Source: Verrucomicrobia bacterium UBA6015
Lineage (GTDB): Bacteria > Verrucomicrobiota > Kiritimatiellia > UBA8416
Direction of reading: 5' to 3'
Assembly (NCBI GenBank): GCA_002428045.1
Contig: DIZZ01000117.1
Location: forward strand, 8,800-14,778
Length of the DNA: 5,979 nt
Part shown: piece after piece, positions 1 through 5,811 of the stretch
How positions within the stretch are numbered: the first letter of the stretch is position 1
How the letters are laid out: each line of letters begins with the position of its first letter
Position numbers and translations under genes: made by a program
Notes under the pieces: model-generated
What the model was told of the DNA's origin: nothing
Databases searched by the model: none
What the model saw: the letters and a program-made list of their open reading frames with translations, nothing else

Positions 1-216
1 TATTGGAATAAAATCCGAGTTGACTTTCCTGAAGTGTTTGCGTCAAGGGCAAAGCTCGAAAGATTCATTGGCGCGGCTTGTATAAAAGAAGGTGTTAAAA
101 AAGGCCAAAAGGGAAAGGTCATTTACCTCGACGAACTTAATCCAGAAGCGGGGCGGCACGAATGTCCGATTGTCGATGACTGCGGGATAATGTGCGAACT
201 ACAGAGGATTGAATAA
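1..216 (+). CDS. C-terminal 71 residues of a phage PAPS-reductase-like protein (5' end outside window)
   Basis: The frame is open from the left edge to TAA at 214-216, so this is the tail of a longer gene. The visible part has an aromatic/basic helix (YWNKIRVDFPEVF, residues 1-13 of the fragment), a strand-turn segment IYLDELNPEAGRHE (41-54) and a terminal CGIMCE (61-66). From memory, this combination (FLDELDP-x-GR-E followed by a closing Cys-x3-Cys) is the usual ending of phage proteins annotated as phosphoadenosine phosphosulfate reductase, a PP-loop ATPase family related to CysH and DndC. The catalytic PP-loop would lie upstream, so activity cannot be judged. A GTG at 34 could start a 60-aa ORF, but the frame reads well before it and nothing supports initiation there. 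Codons are AT-richer than the neighbours (31 of 71 end in G or C by hand count), suggesting a separate origin. The stop shares one base with the next start. The family call is moderately sure; the substrate is unknown. Confidence 0.62.
   Translation, partial: YWNKIRVDFPEVFASRAKLERFIGAACIKEGVKKGQKGKVIYLDELNPEAGRHECPIVDDCGIMCELQRIE
203..208 (+). promoter_or_regulatory. Ribosome binding site for the RecD2 N-terminal-like gene
   Basis: AGAGGA lies 7 bases before the ATG at 216. It sits inside the end of the PAPS-reductase-like gene, so initiation is probably coupled to termination at the TAATG junction (214-218). Confidence 0.6.
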
Positions 217-1076
217 TGCAACTGAACATCAAAATAGAGCGCGTCTGCTACCCGCCAGAGACCGACAAGGAAGCGACCTGGTTCATCCTCGCGACCGACC
301 AAGGAACGGCCAAGGGGGCTATGCCGTGGCGTCCCAAGCAAGGCGACAAGCTCATCCTCGACGGCGAGTGGTCGATGTACCAAGGTAAGCGGGAATTCAA
401 ATTCAAGTCGGCCATGATCGACGTCCCGGTGCATCCGAAAGACCAGCTTCATTTCGTGGCTGCTCGGACTGTCGGGATGGGACCGGCGCTTGAGGCGATG
501 ATCTGGCAGCAGGCCGGTGAGAATTGGAAGACGATCAAGGCCGGTGAAGTCAAGGGGCTCACGCCCAGGGTGCATGCCGAAATGCTCCTTCAGATTGAGT
601 CGCTTGAAACTGACGCCGAGATGGCAAAGTCCGTGGCCTTCCTCATGGGCAAGGGCTGTACGCAGAATATGGCGATGGCGGCTTATACGCTTTGGAAAGC
701 GGACACCATGGGAATCGTCATCGACAACCCGTACCGGCTGGCGGATTTGCCGAATTACGGCTTCAACCATGTTGACGGTGAGATTCGCAAGGCTTTCGGG
801 ATTGGTGATGATGACGAGCGGCGGATTAAGAGCGCGGTGATTTATGCGTTGCGGCGGCTGACGGATACCGGTAGCACGATCACGGATTGGGAGTCGTTGC
901 TTCGACAGGCTATGGGGATGCTGGGGGGGCGTGCGGATCTGATCACGAATTGCACGAAGGCGCTGTTTGAGAGCGGGGATCTGAAGGGCTTCAAGGCGAG
1001 CGGGAGTATCGCGCTGGCGGCGGATTACCGGGATGAGTTAGCGGTGTGGGAATTTGTGAATGGCGGTGACGAATGA
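216..1076 (+). CDS. Stand-alone RecD2 N-terminal-like protein (OB-like fold plus helix-hairpin-helix region, no helicase motor)
   Basis: This 286-aa protein matches, from recall, the N-terminal part of RecD2/YrrC-type helicases and nothing of the motor. Residues 1-70 look like the OB-fold: WFILATDQG (22-30), then GDKLILDGEWSMYQGKREFKFKSA (43-66), where the RecD2 family has its 'G.W..+.+YG.QF' strand. Helix-hairpin-helix elements follow: ARTVGMGPALEAM (83-95), VKGLTPRVHAEML (112-124), and NPYRLADLPNYGFNHVD (171-187), equivalent to the RecD2 'NPY.LA..+.GIGF..AD' signature. DDDERRIKSAVIYAL (198-212) matches the family helix after it. The C-terminal GSIALAADYRDELAVW (263-278) resembles the segment just before the RecD2 ATPase core. 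There is no Walker A or B. In RecD2 this region is thought to bind DNA and regulate the motor. The motor-only partner is encoded 1.2 kb downstream at 2232-3422. Third-base usage changes within the gene (see findings). The domain call is fairly sure; the role as a separate protein is inference. Confidence 0.8.
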   Translation: MQLNIKIERVCYPPETDKEATWFILATDQGTAKGAMPWRPKQGDKLILDGEWSMYQGKREFKFKSAMIDVPVHPKDQLHFVAARTVGMGPALEAMIWQQAGENWKTIKAGEVKGLTPRVHAEMLLQIESLETDAEMAKSVAFLMGKGCTQNMAMAAYTLWKADTMGIVIDNPYRLADLPNYGFNHVDGEIRKAFGIGDDDERRIKSAVIYALRRLTDTGSTITDWESLLRQAMGMLGGRADLITNCTKALFESGDLKGFKASGSIALAADYRDELAVWEFVNGGDE

Positions 1077-1249
1077 ATAACCACAAGACCATAGCCGACT
1101 TCCCCTACGAAGTCCAGGAACGCGCCGCCATCTACATCTACGAGGGCGGAATGGATGAGACGCTGGCCGAGGGTCGGGCGGTGAGCGAACACTGGCAGGA
1201 GAGAGTTAAGAAATTGGCGAAGGCGATAACAACGAAAAAGGGAGAGTAG
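1073..1249 (+). CDS. Small protein of unknown function, 58 aa
   Basis: ATG at 1073 overlaps the preceding stop as ATGA (1073-1076) and the frame runs to TAG at 1247-1249. The protein begins MNNHKTIADFPYEVQERAAI and continues with IYEGGMDETLAEGRAVSEHW and a basic tail ending KKGE. It appears wholly helical and has no Cys cluster or membrane segment. The stretch 'ERAAI.-(Y/F)-(E/D)GG(L/M)...AE..A' recalls a short segment seen at the start of various phage replication and primase proteins, but I cannot assign a family or function. Good evidence that it is real: it fills the only gap between two convincing genes, is stop-free, uses C-ending codons often (about 20 of 58) and has the overlapping-start geometry of its neighbours. 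The start relies on coupling, as the upstream SD is weak. Its position between the two RecD2-like parts makes a role in the same complex possible but unproven. Confidence 0.68.
   Translation: MNNHKTIADFPYEVQERAAIYIYEGGMDETLAEGRAVSEHWQERVKKLAKAITTKKGE
1240..1244 (+). promoter_or_regulatory. Ribosome binding site for the TolA-like gene
   Basis: GGGAG lies 9 bases before the ATG at 1254, inside the last codons of the 58-aa gene. It supports this ATG as the start. Confidence 0.6.
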
Positions 1250-1253
1250 CATC

Positions 1254-2222
1254 ATGGCGGACGAAATCATTGTGGCGGATAACGAGAAGATCAGGCTGGC
1301 GTTGGTGAAACCGGAGGCGATGGAGAGCCTTCTTCTGGAAGTGCAATCGAAGATCAAAGACTTTACGGGCGACGTGACCACCAACGCGGGGCGCAAGGAG
1401 ATTGCGTCCATGGCCTATAAGGTGGCGCGGACGAAAACCACCATTGACGATTTTGGGAAGGATCTTGTCGGTGCAGCGAAAGCCGAGATCAAGAAGATCG
1501 ACGATGCCCGGAAGCTGGCGCGAGAGACTCTGGACGGATGGAAGGCCGATGTGCGGAAACCCCTGACGGATTGGGAAGAGGAGCAGGCTAGGGGCGCGGC
1601 TATCATTGAACGGATCATCGCTTCGGCTGAAGGTCGTATCGACAACCCGGAATATGGCGAGAAGCTGATTGCCGACATCGAGTCCATCGACATTAACAGC
1701 GTCCCCGAGGAGATGCGGGAGAGTTTGGTAGCGGTCAAGGCTGGCTGCATCGAGAAGCTGAAGGCGGGCGTGGCGGATGCCGTGCAGCGTGAGGCGGATG
1801 CCCGAGAGCTTGAGCGGCTTCGGAAGCAGGAAGCCAAACGGCTGGCGGATGAGGCCAAGGCGGCTGCGAATGTGATAGCGGCACGGAAGGCCCAGGTTGA
1901 GGCCGAAGAGGCTGCTTATGCAAAAGTGGCGGCGGCCGAGAAGGCGTTAGCTGATGCCGAAACTCGGATGGCGTTGTTGGAAGCCGAAACCAAGGTGCAG
2001 CAGACGGCTCCGGTTCCGGCTGGTCCCGCGATTGCGAGTGCGCTTAAAACCCAATTCGGTGCGGCTGTAGCGGCCCCAGCCCCAGCTCCTAAGACTCGCG
2101 CCGTTCTGATGAACGAGGCATTTCAGGACATTCTGAATATCGGCCAGGACCGAGCCGTGGCTATCGCGCTTGTCAAGGCCATCGCCGCCAACGAAATCCG
2201 CAACGTCCAGCTTGTAGGGTAA
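1254..2222 (+). CDS. Phage TolA-like coiled-coil protein of the recombination module
   Basis: This 322-aa protein belongs, as I recognise it, to a phage family often mislabelled 'cell envelope biogenesis protein TolA' and commonly encoded beside phage RecT- or exonuclease-type recombination genes. The conserved N-terminal core is visible: DVTTNAGRKEIASMAYKVAR (40-59), then KTTIDDFGKDLV and a region with WKADVRKPLTDWEEE. Residues about 170-248 are an Ala/Glu/Lys/Arg-rich coiled coil. A Pro/Ala linker follows (about 249-281), then a small C-terminal module with AFQDILNIGQDRAVAIALVK and AIAANEIRNVQLVG, matching the family's typical ending ('..AL+.AIA.G.IP.V.+'). There is no signal peptide or membrane anchor, so a cytoplasmic DNA-linked role is likelier than a true TolA role; its biochemical function is not known to me. 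It separates the two RecD2-like genes, with 4 bases from the upstream gene and 9 to the helicase. The TolA resemblance is only low-complexity coiled coil. Confidence 0.78.
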   Translation: MADEIIVADNEKIRLALVKPEAMESLLLEVQSKIKDFTGDVTTNAGRKEIASMAYKVARTKTTIDDFGKDLVGAAKAEIKKIDDARKLARETLDGWKADVRKPLTDWEEEQARGAAIIERIIASAEGRIDNPEYGEKLIADIESIDINSVPEEMRESLVAVKAGCIEKLKAGVADAVQREADARELERLRKQEAKRLADEAKAAANVIAARKAQVEAEEAAYAKVAAAEKALADAETRMALLEAETKVQQTAPVPAGPAIASALKTQFGAAVAAPAPAPKTRAVLMNEAFQDILNIGQDRAVAIALVKAIAANEIRNVQLVG

Positions 2223-2226
2223 GGGG
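2221..2226 (+). promoter_or_regulatory. Ribosome binding site for the RecD2-type helicase
   Basis: AAGGGG overlaps the TAA stop of the TolA-like gene (2220-2222) and sits 5 bases before the ATG at 2232. It supports initiation directly at the Q motif, so the motor is made as its own protein and not by readthrough. Confidence 0.6.
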
Positions 2227-2231
2227 CGATT

Positions 2232-3422
2232 ATGATCAGGCTGGATGAAGTACAACAGCAGGCGGTGGACGCTGCCTGCGCGTCCCGGTTCTCCGTCATC
2301 ACTGGCGGGGCCGGGACCGGCAAGACTACCATCATCGACACCATCACCAAGACGCTCGAATCCAAGGGCGAGGACGTGAAGCTGGCGGCGTTCGCGGGTA
2401 AGGCGGCGGCTCGCCTCCGCGAAGCCTGCAAGCACCCCAGCAGTACCATACACCGGATGCTCGGTTACAACGGTACGCAATTCCTGGCCGGCGACCTCTC
2501 GGGCTCCTCCGTGGTCATCGACGAGGCGTCTATGGTATCGAGTGACATCATGGCCGAAATCATGCGCCGGAACCCCAAAAGACTAACGCTCGTCGGGGAT
2601 CCGGCCCAGCTTCCTCCAGTCGGTAAGGGCCAACCCTTTCATGATCTCATTAAGTTGCGGTCTGAACTGGTCACGGAATTGACTACCTGCTACCGGGCGA
2701 CCGAGGCGGTTTATCGCTCCGCCCTGGCCGTTCGCGCCGGGAACCGTCCCGAGATGCAGCTTACCAGCCCGAATGAGAGCTGGAAGATGATCAACACGGG
2801 CGACGCATCACAGACACAGGCGGCGGTGATGAAGTGGGTAGAGCACTTTGACTTCGAGCAGGACATCATTCTTTGCCCGCGTAACGGCGAGGACAAGGAT
2901 CCCGGACCGGCGACCGTCAAGGCGCTGAATGCCGCCATCGTGCAGATGCTTTCTCCTCGTGAAGACCTGAAGGAGTATGCGCCGGGGGATCGGGTCATCA
3001 ACACGAAGAACTTTCCCAAGGCTGACGTCTGGAATGGAACCACCGGGACCGTTCACAGCGTTGACATCGACGGCGGGGTGTGGGTGCGTACCGACATCCC
3101 GGTGATCGATTGGGACAAGACGAAGGACGAGAAGCAGCCGATCTACACGGATACGGTTCTGTTCGACAAGAAGGAGATGCGGCGGAATCTGGAATATGCC
3201 TATGCGCTGACTGTCCACAAGTCACAGGGTTCGCAATATCGGCGCGTCCTCTTCATCGCCCTGAAGCGCGACGCTCACTCTCTGATGGATAGAAGCCTGA
3301 TTTATACTGCCATTACCAGGACGAAGCAGGCTTGCGTCGTCGTCGGGGAGCTGGCGGCATTCTGGCAAGGGATTCAGAAAATCAACCACAAACGGACCGT
3401 ATTACAGGAATTGGCGTTATGA
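2232..3422 (+). CDS. recD2: RecD2-type SF1B DNA helicase, motor domains only
   Basis: This 396-aa protein has the full set of SF1B helicase motifs: Q motif LDEVQQQAV (4-12); Walker A GGAGTGKTT (25-33); Ia-like AAFAGKAAARL (52-62); RecD-type TIHRMLG (72-78); Walker B VVIDEASM (94-101); motif III LVGDPAQLPPVGKGQPF (120-136); a YRATEAVYRSALAVRAGNRP segment equivalent to the RecD2 'fRQ...I..A..I..G..P'; an SH3-like 2B region with GDRVINTKN and WNGTTGTVHSVD; motif V YALTVHKSQGSQY (324-336); and motif VI LIYTAITRTK (356-365). RecD2 enzymes move 5'-3' on single-stranded DNA using ATP. Ordinary RecD2 proteins carry about 300 or more residues before Walker A; here there are 24, and the missing part is encoded separately at 216-1076. 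All key residues look intact, so the enzyme should be active as an ATPase. Whether it needs the N-terminal protein is inference. A viral helicase of the wider RecD/Dda group is the alternative; motif wording favours RecD2. Confidence 0.92.
   Translation: MIRLDEVQQQAVDAACASRFSVITGGAGTGKTTIIDTITKTLESKGEDVKLAAFAGKAAARLREACKHPSSTIHRMLGYNGTQFLAGDLSGSSVVIDEASMVSSDIMAEIMRRNPKRLTLVGDPAQLPPVGKGQPFHDLIKLRSELVTELTTCYRATEAVYRSALAVRAGNRPEMQLTSPNESWKMINTGDASQTQAAVMKWVEHFDFEQDIILCPRNGEDKDPGPATVKALNAAIVQMLSPREDLKEYAPGDRVINTKNFPKADVWNGTTGTVHSVDIDGGVWVRTDIPVIDWDKTKDEKQPIYTDTVLFDKKEMRRNLEYAYALTVHKSQGSQYRRVLFIALKRDAHSLMDRSLIYTAITRTKQACVVVGELAAFWQGIQKINHKRTVLQELAL
3406..3409 (+). promoter_or_regulatory. Short ribosome binding site that decides the SF3-like helicase start
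   Basis: AGGA ends 9 bases before the ATG at 3419, which overlaps the helicase stop as ATGA (3419-3422). This supports 3419 over the in-frame upstream alternative at 3332, which would add 29 Arg-rich, low-complexity residues embedded in the recD2-like gene. Confidence 0.5.
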
Positions 3423-5299
3423 ACGAAGACCTCTCCCCCTCCTCCCCTATCGACATCCGCGAAACAACCATCCGCGCAAAGGCGCTATCCGATCCCAAGG
3501 TATTCGCAGCTTACCATCAGCGCAAGAAGCGTTACGAAATCGCCCAATGGGCCTATGACATGATGCTCAAGGGTGAAATCGAATCCAATATCGAACAATC
3601 CCTCCTCGAATCCGGCTGGAGTGCAAGCGAAGCGGTTGGCGGTATCGAAGCGGCCAACGCCATGTATGCCGAATACACGCGGATGGAGCGCGAGAAGGGC
3701 GCATCCCTCGGCATGACCACCGCGGCCGGGTTCAGCGATCGAAAGAGCGAGACCAAACCACACGAACTCGAATCGGCCAAGCAATGCAACACGGTGCCGT
3801 TTCGCAACTACGTCCCGGTTGAAGAAGAAGTGCTGAAGCGCGGCAAACCCACCAAGGAGGTCGTCAAGCATCCCCGCTGCCATCAGGATATGCTGAAGGA
3901 TATGCGATCCCGCCTTCTCGGGTTCCCTTGCAAGATTGGCGCGTCGTGGCTGTTCGATCACGATCGGGACACCAGCGAGATCCACAACATCCACGGGGCC
4001 GATGCTCTTGTCGCGTGGATCTCCCGCAAGTCAAAGCACAACGCCGAATTCACCCGGGGCGAAGCTTTTGTTTCCCCCTACCAATACTTCAGCAGCGTGG
4101 AGCATACATCCCGCCGATATGAAGCCATCTCCGATGTTCCGGACTGGCCTATTCGCGAGCAGGTCTACTACACCCACGGCGAGATTCCCCCACCCTGCCC
4201 GAAGCATAGCAGGCTCGAAGGCCTCGTTGACTTCTTCCTACCTGCCACACCGGAAGACCGTTGCTGCATCCGGGCACTCATCTGCGCCCCCATCTTCTTC
4301 ATCCCCGGTATAGACCGGCCCTCATGGGTGATCGACTCCCGCGACGGCCAGGGCTGCGGCAAATCGAACCTCGGCGAGATCGTCGGCGAGCTATACGGCT
4401 CCGCCCCGATCAACACTAGCAAGTATGAGCTGACGAACCGGATGGACGTGCTCGTAAAGCGGCTGGTCTCCGAACGCGGACGCAAGGCCCGGATCCTCAT
4501 GGTGGATAATGTGACTGGCGACTTCCAGAGCCCGGAGCTGGCGGACCTAATCACCCGCAAGGACATCACCGGGATCCCGCCCTACGGCCGCGGCGAGGAA
4601 GTCCGCCCTAACAATTTGACGGTGATCATCACGGCCAACACGGCGACCGTGGGGACCGACATCGCCGACCGCTCCATCTACATCCACATTCGCCGCCCCG
4701 ATCAGGACTGGAACAGCGTGACGTGGAAATCGCGGGTCATGGCCTACATCCGCAAGAACCGGTTGGAGATATTCGCGGACATCATGGATCTGCTGTTGAA
4801 GCATCAGCGGTTTGAAGTGCTGCCGCGGACCAGGTTTAAACCATGGGAAGTGGCAATCCTGCAGCCGTGCTGCCAGGACGAGGCTACATACATCCGCGTT
4901 CTCGATTACATCAAAGCCCAGCGCGACGACAGCAACATCGAGGCGGACCAGGCACGGGCAATCATCGAGCACTTCACGGCAAAGATCATGGAACAGACTC
5001 AATCCTTGGTCCCCCGTCCAGTCTTCCTGCGTACCGAAGTTGTCAACTCATGGGGGCGACAGGCGTTGAATGATTCCATGGATGTGGAATTCAAGGGTAG
5101 ACCAATCCAACTTATCCGCAACCTCGTAAAGACCGGCTTCATTCCACAGGCGGACAGAGACCTCAAGCGGTGGCCTACTAGCGGCCGCAAAATTCGATAC
5201 TCCGGCATGGCATGGAATTGGACGGATGGAGTCGAGCAGGCATTGGTGATAGGGAGGACGGCGGGGCAGGATGGCGTGATAACACAGGAGGTGATGTGA
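3419..5299 (+). CDS. Phage SF3/D5-like replicative helicase-type ATPase
   Basis: This 626-aa protein has a central AAA+/SF3-like core: WVIDSRDGQGCGKSNLGEIV with Walker A GQGCGKS (310-316); Walker B ILMVDN (359-364), followed by VTGDFQSPELADLITRKDI; sensor-1 strand TVIITANTATVGTDIADR with Asn407 and a candidate arginine finger Arg418. As I recall, the pattern 'DNVKG...SP.L...LT....G...G......N......TGN......D...R' marks a phage and mobile-element family distantly related to D5/primase C-terminal helicases, expected to form a ring and unwind DNA at replication forks. Walker B ends DN, not DE, which I believe is usual in this family. Residues 1-140 are helical with no clear domain; about 150-300 hold the segment SSVEHTSRRYEAISDVPDWP. 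I see no Zn finger, TOPRIM or AEP primase motifs, so a primase, if any, is elsewhere. The C-terminal part (RTRFKPWEVAILQ, then a helical region) looks like the family's lid/winged-helix portion. Start chosen at the ATGA overlap. Confidence 0.8.
   Translation: MNEDLSPSSPIDIRETTIRAKALSDPKVFAAYHQRKKRYEIAQWAYDMMLKGEIESNIEQSLLESGWSASEAVGGIEAANAMYAEYTRMEREKGASLGMTTAAGFSDRKSETKPHELESAKQCNTVPFRNYVPVEEEVLKRGKPTKEVVKHPRCHQDMLKDMRSRLLGFPCKIGASWLFDHDRDTSEIHNIHGADALVAWISRKSKHNAEFTRGEAFVSPYQYFSSVEHTSRRYEAISDVPDWPIREQVYYTHGEIPPPCPKHSRLEGLVDFFLPATPEDRCCIRALICAPIFFIPGIDRPSWVIDSRDGQGCGKSNLGEIVGELYGSAPINTSKYELTNRMDVLVKRLVSERGRKARILMVDNVTGDFQSPELADLITRKDITGIPPYGRGEEVRPNNLTVIITANTATVGTDIADRSIYIHIRRPDQDWNSVTWKSRVMAYIRKNRLEIFADIMDLLLKHQRFEVLPRTRFKPWEVAILQPCCQDEATYIRVLDYIKAQRDDSNIEADQARAIIEHFTAKIMEQTQSLVPRPVFLRTEVVNSWGRQALNDSMDVEFKGRPIQLIRNLVKTGFIPQADRDLKRWPTSGRKIRYSGMAWNWTDGVEQALVIGRTAGQDGVITQEVM
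5286..5293 (+). promoter_or_regulatory. Strong Shine-Dalgarno sequence for the 58-aa gene at 5299
   Basis: AGGAGGTG is a near-perfect anti-16S match placed 5 bases before the ATG at 5299. It decides the start: the longer in-frame reading from 5212 would overlap the helicase gene by almost 90 bases without such a site. This is the strongest SD in the window, so this small protein may be made in high amount. Confidence 0.75.
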
Positions 5300-5475
5300 T
5301 GCGCAACAAACCAAAGACAGAGGTATTGAAAAAGCATCCAGACGCGAGGTGTATTCAGTCGGATGATAGACGTTGGTTCGTATTTACGAGCTCCGTAAGA
5401 GTAATCGGATTCGGACCGACCGCATTTATAGCATGGTTCGACGCGCACAGGAATACAATAACAGAGACAGCATAA
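5299..5475 (+). CDS. Small phage protein of unknown function, 58 aa
   Basis: The start overlaps the upstream stop by one base (TGATG, 5297-5301) behind the strong SD at 5286-5293. The protein begins MRNKPKTEVLKKHPDARCIQ, continues with RRWFVFTSSVRVIGFGPTAF and ends AWFDAHRNTITETA. It looks like a small strand-rich fold with one closing helix. The pattern 'L..HPDA.C.......W.V......LG.G.TA..AW..A' recalls tiny phage proteins that are usually left hypothetical; I know no function. Codons are AT-richer than the large genes (28 of 58 end in G or C by hand count), like the fragment at 1-216, which hints at a separate acquisition. It is followed by a 9-base gap to the next gene. Real-gene confidence is good because of the SD; function is unknown. 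Confidence 0.75.
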   Translation: MRNKPKTEVLKKHPDARCIQSDDRRWFVFTSSVRVIGFGPTAFIAWFDAHRNTITETA

Positions 5476-5479
5476 AGGA
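5474..5479 (+). promoter_or_regulatory. Ribosome binding site for the 108-aa gene
   Basis: AAAGGA, overlapping the preceding TAA stop (5473-5475), lies 5 bases before the ATG at 5485. Confidence 0.6.
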
Positions 5480-5484
5480 ATACA

Positions 5485-5811
5485 ATGACCCAACGAACAT
5501 CACTTCTCATTAACGCTACACCACTCGCCTCGTACGAAGGTTGCTTGGAGGAGCTGAAGCAACTCCTACAGGAAGACTTCGAGACACTGAAGCATTTTAT
5601 CTACAAGGTCCCCGGCAAGCTGGCGACGTCCTACCCTGACCCGGTGTGGGGGTGCCTGCTACTGGTGCGCCAAAAGCTCGACGGCGGCTATGTGGCATTC
5701 CCTACAGGGGAAGACGCCGGCATCAATGAGGAAGACGTCGTGCTGACCGAGGAGGATGTTCAGATGTGGTCGCTGGACATTGCAGCGGTGAAGAAGGCGG
5801 TGGGGATATGA
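5485..5811 (+). CDS. Acidic protein of unknown function, 108 aa
   Basis: I do not recognise a family. The protein begins MTQRTSLLINATPLASYEGC, has a helical stretch LEELKQLLQEDFETLKHFIY (21-40), a hydrophobic segment around VWGCLLLVRQKL, and an acidic region with the near-repeat EEDVVLTEEDV (82-92) before a short C-terminal helix. The acidic middle, with no Cys cluster and no convincing membrane segment, suggests a soluble cytoplasmic protein. A DNA-mimic or partner-binding role is possible for such acidic phage proteins but nothing here shows it. It has a good SD, GC-rich third positions like the large genes, and its stop overlaps the next start as ATGA (5808-5811). Existence is well supported; function is unknown. 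Confidence 0.72.
   Translation: MTQRTSLLINATPLASYEGCLEELKQLLQEDFETLKHFIYKVPGKLATSYPDPVWGCLLLVRQKLDGGYVAFPTGEDAGINEEDVVLTEEDVQMWSLDIAAVKKAVGI

Noticed and set aside
123..770. 215-residue open frame on the minus strand
   Set aside because: It lies antisense to the 1-216 tail and the convincing RecD2 N-terminal-like gene, has no family signature and looks like a codon-bias shadow.
923..929. Run of seven G as a frameshift or phase-variation site in the RecD2 N-terminal-like gene
   Set aside because: The frame is continuous across it and the downstream residues still match the RecD2 pattern (ALAADYRDELAVW), so no slip is needed; GC-rich DNA yields such runs by chance.
1761..1998. Ala/Glu/Lys-rich repeat-like region read as a true TolA envelope protein
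   Set aside because: There is no N-terminal membrane anchor or signal; the similarity is low-complexity coiled coil, and the conserved ends fit the phage family.
1947..2480. 177-residue minus-strand open frame across the TolA-like/helicase junction
   Set aside because: It is antisense to the Walker A region and the conserved TolA-like C-terminus, with a low-complexity Arg/Gly/Ser product and no supporting SD.
3332..3418. Upstream start adding 29 residues to the SF3-like helicase
   Set aside because: The added segment is Arg-rich and lies inside the recD2-like gene's motif VI and C-terminus; the ATGA overlap at 3419 is the normal junction type here.
3485..3994. 169-residue minus-strand open frame inside the SF3-like helicase gene
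   Set aside because: Antisense shadow of a GC-rich coding region; the + strand frame has a coherent 626-aa product with conserved motifs.
5212..5298. Upstream start for the 58-aa gene at 5299
   Set aside because: It lies out of frame within the helicase C-terminus, and the perfect SD at 5286-5293 points to 5299.
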